A DNA stretch of 44,844 bases from Ruminococcus_G sp050944435 (GTDB lineage: Bacteria > Bacillota > Clostridia > Lachnospirales > Lachnospiraceae): contig JBMNRB010000023.1 in the NCBI GenBank assembly GCA_050944435.1, positions 1-44,844 of the forward strand, in the 5' to 3' direction. Shown in pieces: positions 32,202-40,861 of this stretch. The notes beneath the pieces were generated by a model. That model saw nothing but the letters and a program-made list of their open reading frames with translations, did not search any database and had not been told where the DNA came from. The position numbers and the translations under genes were made by a program. Numbering within the stretch: position 1 is the stretch's first letter; each line of letters opens with the position of its first letter.

Positions 32202-33419
32202 ATGAACGCATGGGACAGAGAAGTAGCAACCTTAAGTTTTTCCAACGAAGGACTGGACAGAGGATGTATCGAGGAGAGTATGTATCCCTGGGATAAAACG
32301 GTGGCCAACTGGAAGGAGCAGGGATACGACACCGGCTTTCTGGACAAGGTACATTTTGCCACTCTTCCCACCGACAACCTCTATGCCTACAATGAGCCCT
32401 ATGAACCCTGGCAGGATTACTATAATACCATGATGGCGGAGCCGGTGTTCAAACACGAGACAGGGCTTGGCTGGGATCCGGTAATCCGGATTGCCTTCCG
32501 CATTCCTTTCATTTCTTATGAGGAAGAGATCCGGGAGGAGACAGACGAATATGTGATTAAACGGGATCGTGACGGCTGGGTAAGAAAATATCCCAAAGAC
32601 GGCGGCCTGGTAACGCCGGTAAAACCGGTGGTAACCTGCATGGAAGACTGGCTGGAGTATAAAGCCCATATTCAGGAACAGATCAAAATCCATCTGACAC
32701 CGGAAAATATGGAAAAGGCGTACGGAAGATTCCGGGAGGGATGCAGAAACAAAGATTATGTGGTGCGATTAAGACTGAGCGGCTTCTTCTGGACTCCGCG
32801 GTTCCTGATGGGAAATGAAGAACAGCTGTACGCATACTATGATGAGCCGGAAGTGCTGCAGGATATCTGCCGTTTCGTGACGGATGTGTATAAAGAACAG
32901 CTGGACGGCATTCTGAAGATCGTAACCCCCAGCCTGGTATTTTTCGAGGAAGATTTGAGCGGAAAAACCGGCCCGATGATCTCCCCGGATATCTTTGAAG
33001 AGTTCATGACACCTTACTATAAAGAAATCATTCCTTTCCTGAGAGAAAGAGGGGTGCAGAACGTGATCATGGATACGGACGGAGACTTTACCATTATGAT
33101 TCCCAAGATTCTGGAATGCGGACTGGACGGAGTTCTTCCGGTGGACGTAAACGCAGGGGTGGACATTGTGAAAGTAAGAGAGCAGTATCCCACTTTGAAA
33201 TTCATCGGAGGATTCAACAAGCTGTGTATCATTGAAGGGGAAGAGGCCATTGAAAAAGAGCTGGACAGACTGCGTCCCGTGATCAAACAGGGAGGATGCA
33301 TCGTATGTACGGATCATCAGGCGGCGCCCCACACACCGCTGAAGAATTATCAGTATTACAGCCGCCGGCTGAAAGAAGTTGTGGCTGAACTGCGCAATGA
33401 AAATGTAAAAATAGGATAA
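32202..33419 (+). CDS. Uroporphyrinogen decarboxylase (URO-D) superfamily protein
   Basis: A 405-residue protein with a well-conserved URO-D fold in its C-terminal half. FEEDLSGKTGPMISPDIFEEF is followed by IMDTDGDFTIMIPKILECGLDGVLPVDVNAG and LKFIGGFNK, then GGCIVCTDHQAAPHTPLKNYQYY. It differs strongly from the URO-D protein at 17064. Known relatives include HemE and corrinoid methyltransferases, but the HxC zinc pattern of MtaA is not obvious. The ATG at 32202 has AAGGAG eight bases before it; an ATG at 32184 is possible. A candidate AraC operator lies upstream, which suggests sugar- or substrate-induced expression rather than haem synthesis. The reaction is unknown. Confidence 0.72.
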   Translation: MNAWDREVATLSFSNEGLDRGCIEESMYPWDKTVANWKEQGYDTGFLDKVHFATLPTDNLYAYNEPYEPWQDYYNTMMAEPVFKHETGLGWDPVIRIAFRIPFISYEEEIREETDEYVIKRDRDGWVRKYPKDGGLVTPVKPVVTCMEDWLEYKAHIQEQIKIHLTPENMEKAYGRFREGCRNKDYVVRLRLSGFFWTPRFLMGNEEQLYAYYDEPEVLQDICRFVTDVYKEQLDGILKIVTPSLVFFEEDLSGKTGPMISPDIFEEFMTPYYKEIIPFLRERGVQNVIMDTDGDFTIMIPKILECGLDGVLPVDVNAGVDIVKVREQYPTLKFIGGFNKLCIIEGEEAIEKELDRLRPVIKQGGCIVCTDHQAAPHTPLKNYQYYSRRLKEVVAELRNENVKIG

Positions 33420-33427
33420 AAACAATT

Positions 33428-33466
33428 GCCCTGGAACAGAAGAGAAAACCAGTTCCAGGGCAGTTT
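33428..33466. terminator. Bidirectional terminator after the second URO-D gene
   Basis: GCCCTGGAAC (33428-33437) pairs perfectly with GTTCCAGGGC (33452-33461) around a 14-base loop. TTTT follows on the plus strand, and AATTGTTTTT follows on the minus strand. It serves both the gene ending at 33419 and the minus-strand remnant ending at 33498. Confidence 0.8.
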
Positions 33467-33497
33467 TCTGTTTTACAACGATTGGAAAGATCTGCTG

Positions 33498-35068
33498 CTA
33501 ATCTGTGCGCAGAGCGGTTACGGGATCACTTTTGGCTGCCTTGCTGGAGGGAATCAATCCGCCCAGAAGCGTCAGGAAGACACTGAGAAGAATCAGGATT
33601 ACCGCGTAGCCCACAGGCAGGTATGCATTGATATCATTGGTTTCTGCAAAATAATGTATCACCATATTTCCCGGAACCAGGAGGATCAGAGTCAGCAGGA
33701 TTCCCATCAGACCGGAACAAAAGCCGATGATGATGGTTTCAGCGTTAAACACCTGGGAGATGTTCCCCTTGGAGGCGCCGATGGCCCGGAGAATACCGAT
33801 TTCTTTTTTTCGCTCCAGCACGCTGATATAAGTGATGACGCCGATCATGATGGAGGATACGACCAGGGAGATGGCCACAAAGGCAATCAGTACATAACTG
33901 ATAATATCCACGATGTCAGTGACGGAAGACATCAATGTGCCCACCATATCGGTATAGGTGATGACCTGTTCATCTTTTCCTTCTTCTTCCATCCTCTGGT
34001 TATAGTTATCCAGGATTTCAATGACTTTTTCTTTGCTTTCAAAGTCTATGGGATAGATGCTGATTTCTGCCGGTTCGGCGAAATCCACGTATCCAAGGGT
34101 CTGCAGATTACTCTCATAGGTGGCACTTCAGTCGCTGGCCGTCGCTTCCTCGGCCACATGTTTCGTCAGAGATGAGGGATATCCGATTCCGGTGGACAAA
34201 AGAGCCCCGTTGGCATCCTGAGAGGGCTGAACCACCCCTACAATTTTCAGATCCTCCCCATTGTTGATGAGGGTATCCATATAATCGTCGTCATCTCTTT
34301 TGTCTGTCCAGATCTGATACTGGCTGTCGTACTGGTAATAATCGGAACTGTTCACCAGTTTAAAGGTGATGCCAAGAAGGTCATCGTAAGTATATTCCCC
34401 CATATCGTCGGGCGTCACCACTGTTTCATCGTCGGCGAACTGCTGCACCATCTCATCCAGTTCCAGCGGATCCCGCAGTCCCAGGATATAAAGCATGAAA
34501 TCGCTGATTCCGCCGTCTGAGGTGAGGACAACTACGCATTCGTTATATTTTTCCGGCCATCGTCCTGCTTTTACCTCGTACTGGTCGATGTAGAGATTCT
34601 TATTCTCCGGCATCTCATAAAATACATTGGTACTCATCATGGACGACATCATACTGTTGGCGCCGGAAGAAGATCCAAGACCAAGGGATTCAAAGGAGCG
34701 GTCCGGGTGGACCTGCCGGTTGGAATTTTCGTTCTGTTTATAAATCTGAGGCGTAATATTATAAGAATATTCAATGGCGTTAACATAGGGATTCATTCCG
34801 CTGTTCTGGCTGTCCAGATATTCTTTTAATGAGGCCAGGTCATTGGAGTCCATTTTCGAAAACATATCGGTAATCATTTTGATTACATGGATTTCATCAC
34901 TTTCTCCTGCACTTCCATCGCCTGAATATAATCGTTCACGCCGGTGGAAAGGGACAGAATCAACGCTATGCCGATGATTCCGATGGAACCTGCAAAAGAA
35001 GTCAGGATGGTGCGCGCCTTTTTCGTCTTCAGATTGTTAAAGCTGAGCGATAAGGCGTGAAAAAGGAC
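33498..35068 (-). pseudogene. Decayed FtsX-type permease part of an ABC ATPase-permease fusion
   Basis: The permease half of a large clostridial ABC exporter can be read in pieces. Near 35060 the frame shifts in a run of five A (plus strand), so the ATPase tail MSFFT and the permease start ALSLSFNNLKTKKARTIL are out of frame. A stop at 34883-34885 ends that piece after VNDYIQAM. The next piece resumes in another frame with GSAGESDEIHVIK and runs through the extracytoplasmic domain to a TGA at 34128-34130. The rest is in the same frame after the TGA and holds the last membrane segments, ending KAAKSDPVTALRTD. Homologues have extra sequence after the first helix, so a deletion is likely too. 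Confidence 0.8.
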
Positions 35069-35802
35069 ATGGAAGATTTGCCCATGTTTTTATGCTGCGG
35101 CGGGTCAAAGGACGATTCGTCTACCGGAAACGGGTTGGAATCAGACCGGATTTTTCCGTCGCGGAGATTCACGATACGCGTGGCATACTGCTGGGCAAGT
35201 TCCGGGTTATGGGTGACCATGACCACAAGCCGGTCTTTGGCTACTTCTCTTAAAAGATCCATGACCTGAACGCTGGTATCGCTGTCCAGGGCGCCGGTGG
35301 GCTCGTCTGCCAGCAGAATATCCGGATTATTTACCAGGGCCCTGGCAATGGCCACACGCTGCATCTGGCCTCCGGACATCTGATTCGGCTTTTTATGGAG
35401 CTGTTCTCCCAGGCCCACTTTCTCCAGAGCTTCCCGGGCTCGCCTGGTACGCTCTGCTTTTCCAATGCCGGAAATGGTCAGAGCCAGTTCTACATTGGAC
35501 AAAACGGTCTGATGCGGGATCAGATTATAGCTTTGGAATACGAAACCAATGGTATGATTTCGGTAGGAATCCCAATCTCTGTCCTTATACTGTTTGGTGG
35601 AGATACCGTTGATGATCAGATCTCCGCTGTCATAACGGTCCAGTCCCCCGATAATGTTTAACAGTGTTGTTTTTCCGGAGCCGCTGGGACCCAGAATTGC
35701 CACAAATTCATTATCCCGAAGATTCAGACTGACGTCGTCCAGCGCTTTTTGTACAAATTTACCGGTTACGTATTCTTTTTTTATGTGCTGAATCTGTAGC
35801 AC
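35029..35802 (-). CDS. ABC transporter ATP-binding domain, N-terminal part of a broken ATPase-permease gene
   Basis: This 257-residue intact ATPase domain starts at GTG with GGGGAGG upstream. Walker A is GPSGSGKTT (about 39-47), followed by the Q-loop FVFQSYNLIPHQ, signature MSGGQMQRVAIARAL, Walker B ILLADEPTGALD and the THN H-loop. After residue 222 the sequence NMGKSSMSFFT is the linker that joins ATPase to permease in clostridial fusions. A frameshift then gives the false ending PYRSALTI. The domain could be made as a free ATPase, but its cognate permease is broken, so it is probably non-functional. Confidence 0.82.
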   Translation of the reverse strand: MLQIQHIKKEYVTGKFVQKALDDVSLNLRDNEFVAILGPSGSGKTTLLNIIGGLDRYDSGDLIINGISTKQYKDRDWDSYRNHTIGFVFQSYNLIPHQTVLSNVELALTISGIGKAERTRRAREALEKVGLGEQLHKKPNQMSGGQMQRVAIARALVNNPDILLADEPTGALDSDTSVQVMDLLREVAKDRLVVMVTHNPELAQQYATRIVNLRDGKIRSDSNPFPVDESSFDPPQHKNMGKSSMSFFTPYRSALTI

Positions 35803-35849
35803 TTGTTTTCCTCCCCTTTATGCTGCGAAAAATTTAAGTGTACTTTAAG

Positions 35850-35878
35850 AGTATAGATGATTTTTCTGAATTTCACAA
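35850..35878 (-). promoter_or_regulatory. Promoter of the broken ABC gene
   Basis: On the minus strand TTGTGA (35873-35878) and TATACT (35850-35855) are 17 bp apart, 48 bases before the GTG. Just downstream of the -10 lies a near-palindrome with AAGT/ACTT arms (about 35834-35849), a possible repressor site. The promoter appears intact although the gene is not. Confidence 0.5.
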
Positions 35879-36011
35879 CAGACAGAAAGAAAAATGAACC
35901 ATTCTATTTTTCTATATTCTCAGGGATATTGAGGGGAATTCAGGAAATGATAAGTAAAAAGATTTTTCTTTTGAAAAGATGCAAGAAATTGGCGGAAATC
36001 CTGTTAATTAA

Positions 36012-36041
36012 TTGACAAAAATGATGAAGATATGTTATATT
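36012..36041 (+). promoter_or_regulatory. Promoter of the V-type ATPase operon
   Basis: TTGACA (36012-36017) is followed 17-18 bases later by TTATAT/TATATT (36035-36041). Transcription would start near 36048, which argues for the downstream GTG start of the first gene. Confidence 0.65.
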
Positions 36042-36069
36042 TTTAACTATGAGAAAGGATGGTGAAGCC

Positions 36070-36381
36070 GTGTTAGACGAGACAATCAAAGCAGTAAAAG
36101 ATGCCGAACAAAAATCAGGGGTGATTGTGCAGGAAGCTGAGCAGCAGGCGGCAGGTATAATATCCCAGGCAGAGGAAGAGGCTTCTGAATGGAAGAAACA
36201 GCAGCTTTTACAGGCGCAGACAGAAGCAGAGAGGCTTCTCGATGAGGAAAAGAAAAAAGGAGAGGAGCTGTTTGTCCGGTCTGCGGCAGAATCCCAAAAG
36301 CAGATTGCAGAAGTAAAAGAGACGGCATCCCGTAAAGAAGGCGAGGCAGTCAGACTTGTGATCTCGCAGATTATGAATTAA
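36070..36381 (+). CDS. V-type ATPase subunit G/H (peripheral stalk)
   Basis: This 103-residue, highly charged coiled-coil protein (EQKSGVIVQEAEQQAAGIISQAEEEASEWKK...) pairs with subunit E to form the peripheral stalk of the V/A-type ATPase. It is first in the operon, 14 bases before subunit I, as in many Clostridia. The GTG at 36070 is preferred, because AAAGGA lies upstream and the promoter's start would otherwise leave no leader. The ATG at 36049 would add seven residues. Low sequence complexity limits family certainty, but context makes the call strong. Confidence 0.82.
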   Translation: MLDETIKAVKDAEQKSGVIVQEAEQQAAGIISQAEEEASEWKKQQLLQAQTEAERLLDEEKKKGEELFVRSAAESQKQIAEVKETASRKEGEAVRLVISQIMN

Positions 36382-36395
36382 GGAGGGGATGCGTT

Positions 36396-38417
36396 ATGGC
36401 GGTATTGAAGATGCAGCGGATTACGGTCTGCGCATTGAAAAAAAACCGGAAAGCGATTCTGGAGCGGCTTCAGGCTCTGGGAGCGGTGGAGATTGATATC
36501 TGCCTGCCAGAAGATGAAGGGCTTAAGCAGATGGATACCGCAGGATCCCGGGCCAGTTTTTTGAAATACGCACAGATGGCGGAACGAAGCCTGGAGATAC
36601 TGCAGAGGTACAGTCCCAGCAAACAGTCCATGTTTTCCAGTCTGGAAGGAAAGCCGCTGGTGGAAAAGGAAGAGTACGAGGCGATCGTACAAACGAAAGA
36701 AAGACAGATAGGAAATATTCGGAAAGTCATAGAGCTTGACAAAGAAATTGGAGAAAACAAAGGGAAGATCCAAAAACTGGACGTTCAGGCGGAGAGCCTG
36801 ATTCCCTGGATGCCCTTAAGCGTGCCGATGAATTACAGCGGAACGATGCAGACAGCCATGATTATTGGAACGCTGCCTGGAACCCATACGCAGGAAGACA
36901 TTTATGGACTGTTTCTGCAGAATGCGCCGGAAGTGGAAGCGGTGGATATGGAGATCATCTCTACGGACAAGGATTTCACTTATCTGGCCGTACTGTGTAT
37001 GAAATCGGATAAGGTTCGTGTGGAAAGCGCGCTGCGCGGCATTGGATTTGCCGTTCCCTCTCAGCTTCCCGCCAAGCGGCCGGAAGAGATCAGAGCGGGG
37101 ATAATGAAAGAACGGGAACGTTTGCTGGCAGCCAACCGGGAACTGGAACAGAAAATTGCAGGTTATCAGGATGAACGGAAACATTTTCAGATGGTGGCCG
37201 ATTATTTCCGGATACGGGCCGAAAAATATGAAGTGTTGGGTCAGCTTCCCCAGACGGATCATGTGTTCTTTATCAGCGGTTTTATTCCCCAAAAATATGC
37301 CTCTTCAGTGGAAAAGGAGTTAAGCACCCGTTATGAGGCCATGGTGGAAATATCAGAACCTGGCGAAGAGGAGGAAACGCCGGTGCTGCTGGAAAATAAC
37401 AGTTTTGCTTCGTCGGTGGAGGGAGTGCTGGCGTCTTTCGGGCTGCCGGCAAAGGGAGATATCGATCCATCCATGATCATGGCCGTCTGTTACGTGTTTT
37501 TATTCGGGCTGATGCTGTCGGACGCGGCTTATGGGATACTGGTATCTGTGGTCTGCGGAATCCTGCTGAAGCGTTATCCCAGAATGGGAGCGGAGATGAG
37601 AAAATCACTGCGGCTGTTCTTCTGGTGCGGACTTTCCACACTTTTCTGGGGCATCATGTTCGGCGGATATTTTGGAGATGTAATCAATGTGGTGTCCCGA
37701 ACATTTTTCGGCCATGAAGTGGGAATACCGGCGGCCTGGTTTGTTCCGCTGAATGACCCGATGAAGATGCTGATCTTTTCCATGCTGTTTGGATTGATCC
37801 ATCTGTTTTTAGGGTTGGGGATCAAAGGTTATATGTGCATCAGAGACAAAAAGTATATGGACTTTTTCTGCGATGTAGTTTTATGGTTCTGTCTTTTGGT
37901 GGGATTGATTCTGATTCTGCTTCCAACGGAACTGTTTGCTTCCATCGCTCAAATGTCCTTTGTATTTCCGGATTGGCTGAATGTACTGGCAAAGGTGCTG
38001 GCTGTGGCCGGGGCTGTGGGTATTCTGCTGATGTCAGGAAGATCCTCTAAAAATCCGGGAGTCAGAATCGCTCTGGGGGCATACGATTTGTATAACATTA
38101 CGGGCTGGTTGAGCGACGTGCTCTCCTATTCCCGTCTGCTGGCCCTTGGTCTGGCCACAGGAGTCATCGCTTCGGTAGTCAATCAGATGGGAACCATGCT
38201 GGGAGGCTCGGTTGCAGGAGCAATTCTCTTTATCGCGGTATTTCTGATCGGACATACATTTAATATAGGAATCAATCTATTAGGTGCTTATGTGCACACC
38301 TGCCGTCTGCAGTATGTGGAATTCTTCGGAAAATTTTATGAGGGCGGCGGAAAAGCATTTCATCCTTTTAAGGAAAATACAAAATATGTGGATATCAAGG
38401 AGGAAAACATATTATGA
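36396..38417 (+). CDS. ntpI: V-type ATPase subunit I (a-subunit, ion channel)
   Basis: The 673-residue membrane stator subunit provides the ion half-channels next to the K ring. An N-terminal cytoplasmic dumbbell with coiled coils (about 1-345) is followed by a membrane domain with seven to eight helices, starting VMAVCYVFLFGLMLSDAAYGILV-like at about 363. The conserved LSDVLSYSRLLALGLATGVIA (about 572-592) contains the arginine that faces the rotor. Length matches bacterial NtpI. AGGAGGG lies before the ATG. The stop overlaps the K-subunit start (ATGA). Confidence 0.93.
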   Translation: MAVLKMQRITVCALKKNRKAILERLQALGAVEIDICLPEDEGLKQMDTAGSRASFLKYAQMAERSLEILQRYSPSKQSMFSSLEGKPLVEKEEYEAIVQTKERQIGNIRKVIELDKEIGENKGKIQKLDVQAESLIPWMPLSVPMNYSGTMQTAMIIGTLPGTHTQEDIYGLFLQNAPEVEAVDMEIISTDKDFTYLAVLCMKSDKVRVESALRGIGFAVPSQLPAKRPEEIRAGIMKERERLLAANRELEQKIAGYQDERKHFQMVADYFRIRAEKYEVLGQLPQTDHVFFISGFIPQKYASSVEKELSTRYEAMVEISEPGEEEETPVLLENNSFASSVEGVLASFGLPAKGDIDPSMIMAVCYVFLFGLMLSDAAYGILVSVVCGILLKRYPRMGAEMRKSLRLFFWCGLSTLFWGIMFGGYFGDVINVVSRTFFGHEVGIPAAWFVPLNDPMKMLIFSMLFGLIHLFLGLGIKGYMCIRDKKYMDFFCDVVLWFCLLVGLILILLPTELFASIAQMSFVFPDWLNVLAKVLAVAGAVGILLMSGRSSKNPGVRIALGAYDLYNITGWLSDVLSYSRLLALGLATGVIASVVNQMGTMLGGSVAGAILFIAVFLIGHTFNIGINLLGAYVHTCRLQYVEFFGKFYEGGGKAFHPFKENTKYVDIKEENIL

Positions 38418-38884
38418 GTGGTATTGTTTGGGCATTATTAGGGGCTGCGGTTGCAGCAATCTTTTCCGGTATGGGTTCTGCTTATGGAGTAGGTGTGGCT
38501 GGTCAGGCCGCTTCCGGGGTAGTTACAGAAGACCCCAGCAAATTTGCTAAAGTATTGATTATTCAGCTTCTTCCCGGTACTCAGGGTATTTATGGACTGC
38601 TGGTAGCTTTCCTGACTCTGTCTAAGATCGGAATTTTAGGCGGACAGGTAGCGGATGTTTCGCTGGCCACAGGCCTTATGATTTTTGTAGCGTGTCTGCC
38701 TATTGGACTGGTAGGATGGATTTCAGCCAGACATCAGGGAACAACGGCTGCGGCAGCAATCGGTATCGTGGCGAAAAAACCGGAGCAGTTCGGTAAAGCC
38801 ATGCTGTTCCCGGCCATGGTAGAAACCTATGCGATTCTTGCCCTTTTGGTTTCTATTCTGGCAGTGACCGGTATTCCCATGTAA
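38414..38884 (+). CDS. ntpK: V-type ATPase subunit K (proteolipid rotor ring)
   Basis: This 156-residue proteolipid with four membrane helices forms the rotor ring. The ion-binding glutamate is E137 in FPAMVETYAIL. The other residues that bind Na+ in Enterococcus hirae NtpK also appear: L53, T56 and Q57 in LLPGTQGIYG, and Q108 in ARHQGT. This predicts a Na+-coupled rather than H+-coupled enzyme. As usual for the 16-kDa form, only the second hairpin carries the acidic residue. The gene overlaps subunit I by four bases. Confidence 0.94.
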   Translation: MSGIVWALLGAAVAAIFSGMGSAYGVGVAGQAASGVVTEDPSKFAKVLIIQLLPGTQGIYGLLVAFLTLSKIGILGGQVADVSLATGLMIFVACLPIGLVGWISARHQGTTAAAAIGIVAKKPEQFGKAMLFPAMVETYAILALLVSILAVTGIPM

Positions 38885-38916
38885 CAGTATGACTACAAAA
38901 AAGGAGAGCGGAAAGA

Positions 38917-39513
38917 ATGACTGGATTGGATAAGATTTTAAACCAGATCGAGGAAGAAGCCAGCAGTATCGCTCAGCAGAAAATTAAGGCGGCCCAGGTG
39001 CAGGCGGAGGCCATTAAAGAAGAGGCACGTCAGGAAACCGAACGGAGGAAAAAGGAGATTCTGGAAAAAGCTCATGCTGAATGCAGAAATTATCAGGAAA
39101 AGGTGCATTCCAGAGTGGATTTTCAGAAACGAAACGCGCTGCTTACGGCAAAGCAGGAGATAATCTCCTCTGTTATTCAAAAGGCCTATGAAAAAATGTG
39201 CAGTGCCGGAGATGAAGAGTATTTTGCATGTATGGAGCAGCTGCTGGAGAAATATGCCCAGCCTTTGTCCGGAGAGATTTGTTTTTCTGCAAGAGATATG
39301 GAACGGATGCCCTTTGCCTTCAAAGCCAAAATAAAAATGGCGGCGATGAAAAAGGGAGGCAGTCTGAAACTGGCGGAGACAGAAGCTCCCATAGAAGGAG
39401 GTTTCATCCTGGTGTACGGAGGAATTGAAGAAAATTGTTCTCTGCGCGCCATTTTCGATGAAAAAGAGGAGCAGCTGAAGGATAACGTGCGGGATTTCCT
39501 GTTCTCGCAGTAG
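38917..39513 (+). CDS. ntpE: V-type ATPase subunit E (peripheral stalk)
   Basis: This 198-residue stalk subunit has a long N-terminal charged coiled coil (about 1-85: LDKILNQIEEEASSIAQQKI...). A globular C-terminal domain with PIEGGFILVYGGIEENCSLRAIFDEKEEQLKDNVRDFLF follows, the typical vATP-synt_E ending. It pairs with the G/H subunit encoded at 36070 to hold the catalytic head. AAGGAGAG lies before the ATG, 32 bases after ntpK. No irregularity was seen. Confidence 0.92.
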   Translation: MTGLDKILNQIEEEASSIAQQKIKAAQVQAEAIKEEARQETERRKKEILEKAHAECRNYQEKVHSRVDFQKRNALLTAKQEIISSVIQKAYEKMCSAGDEEYFACMEQLLEKYAQPLSGEICFSARDMERMPFAFKAKIKMAAMKKGGSLKLAETEAPIEGGFILVYGGIEENCSLRAIFDEKEEQLKDNVRDFLFSQ

Positions 39514-39536
39514 ACAGACATCCGGGAGGTTTTTAT

Positions 39537-40508
39537 ATGTCAGACAAAGATTATACCTATGCGGTCGCCAGAATCCGCGCACTGGAGCTTTCTTTGTTTT
39601 CTGCCTCTGTACTGGAGCAGTTAATATCATGTGCCGATTATGAAAGCGCCGTATCCTTTCTATTGGAACGGGGCTGGGGAGATACGCAGGGGGAAAACGA
39701 TGGAGAATCCATATTAAAGAGGGAAAGAGAGAAAACCTGGGAGACCATTGAGGAGATGGTTTCTGATATGTCACCCTTTGACGTATTGTCTTATCAGAAT
39801 CTGTTTCATAATCTGAAAGCGGCAATCAAAGGCGTATGTACGGACCAGACGACCTCTGATCTTTTCTACGAAGGATGTTCCATATCAGCGGAAGAAATGA
39901 TTCGGATTGTGAAGGAAAAGGACTTTGACAGTCTGCCGGAGTTTATGAGGCAGGCGGCAAAGGAGGCTTACGAGACACTCCTTCATGGCCGGGATGGTCA
40001 GCTTTGCGATGTGATCCTGGACCGCGCCGCCCTCGAAGCGGTCCGTGAGGCAGGAGAAAAATCGGATGTGGGGATTATCAGAGACTATGCCAGATCTCTG
40101 GCGGCGGTTTCCAACATTAAAATAGCAGTGCGCTGCTGCCGAACGGGAAAGTCGCTGGATTTTATGAAGCGCGCCATGGTGGAATGTGAAGATCTGAACG
40201 TGGAAAAGCTGATGAAAGCCGCATTGCAGGGGGAAGGCGCCATACGGGATTATCTGGGGGAAGCCGGATTTAAAGAGGCGGCGGACGCACTTTTTCAGTC
40301 GTCCTCAGCATTTGAATGCTGGTGTGACAACAGGTTGATTGAGACCATTCGTCCCCAGAAGTATAATCCTTTTTCTGTGGGTCCTCTGATTGCCTATATT
40401 CTGGCACGGGAAAATGAGATTAAGACGGTGCGCATTATTTTGACGGGAAAGCAGAATCATTTTCCGGAAAGCGCGATCCGGGAAAGAATGAGGGAAATGT
40501 ATGTATAG
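39537..40508 (+). CDS. ntpC: V-type ATPase subunit C (rotor-ring socket)
   Basis: This 323-residue, mainly helical subunit caps the proteolipid ring and links it to the central stalk (subunit d in other naming). Family hallmarks are YAVARIRALELSLFSASVLEQLI at the start and NPFSVGPLIAYILARENEIKTVRIILTGKQNHF at the end. GGGAGG precedes the ATG. Its last eight bases overlap the subunit F start (ATGTATAG), which suggests coupled translation. Confidence 0.93.
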   Translation: MSDKDYTYAVARIRALELSLFSASVLEQLISCADYESAVSFLLERGWGDTQGENDGESILKREREKTWETIEEMVSDMSPFDVLSYQNLFHNLKAAIKGVCTDQTTSDLFYEGCSISAEEMIRIVKEKDFDSLPEFMRQAAKEAYETLLHGRDGQLCDVILDRAALEAVREAGEKSDVGIIRDYARSLAAVSNIKIAVRCCRTGKSLDFMKRAMVECEDLNVEKLMKAALQGEGAIRDYLGEAGFKEAADALFQSSSAFECWCDNRLIETIRPQKYNPFSVGPLIAYILARENEIKTVRIILTGKQNHFPESAIRERMREMYV

Positions 40509-40824
40509 AATTGCAGTGATGGGTGCTTACGACAGCATTTTCGGATTTGCCACCCTGGGGCTGGAGACATTTCCGGTATCTGCCCGGGAAGAGGGAGAAA
40601 AAATTTTAAAACAACTGGTGACGGGAGGCAAATACGGCGTTGTTTATATCACAGAAGCTCTTGCTGACCAACTGAAAGATCTGATTGAAAAATATAAAGC
40701 CCAGATGCTTCCGGCCATTATCTTGATACCAGGAGTGTCCGGCAATACGGGAGCAGGCGTACAAGGCGTAAAGAAGTCGGTTGAGCAGGCAGTTGGTTCC
40801 GATATCCTGTTCGGCAGTGAATAA
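40501..40824 (+). CDS. ntpG: V-type ATPase subunit F (central stalk)
   Basis: This small 107-residue Rossmann-like subunit binds subunit D in the central rotor stalk. YRIAVMGAYDSIFGFATLGLETFPV is the conserved N-terminus, and ILIPGVSGNTGAGVQGVKKSVEQAVGSDIL the typical C-terminus. It starts within the final codons of ntpC. In Enterococcus hirae naming this subunit is NtpG; others call it AtpF/NtpF, so the symbol is naming-dependent. Confidence 0.9.
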   Translation: MYRIAVMGAYDSIFGFATLGLETFPVSAREEGEKILKQLVTGGKYGVVYITEALADQLKDLIEKYKAQMLPAIILIPGVSGNTGAGVQGVKKSVEQAVGSDILFGSE

Positions 40825-40861
40825 AATTTAAACGTTAACAGAAAGGCGGGTGGCGGTGCTG

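Noticed and set aside
34128..34130. In-frame TGA in the ABC permease read as selenocysteine
   Set aside because: No selenocysteine-insertion hairpin was evident downstream, the family has no selenoproteins, and the same gene carries other frame breaks. Decay explains it better.
33426..34175. Plus-strand open frame across the ABC permease remnant
   Set aside because: It reads antisense to clear FtsX-type permease sequence and begins inside the terminator.
35055..35070. Programmed frameshift joining the ABC ATPase and permease
   Set aside because: The run of five A is short, with no slippery heptamer plus structure, and further lesions downstream would still block the protein.
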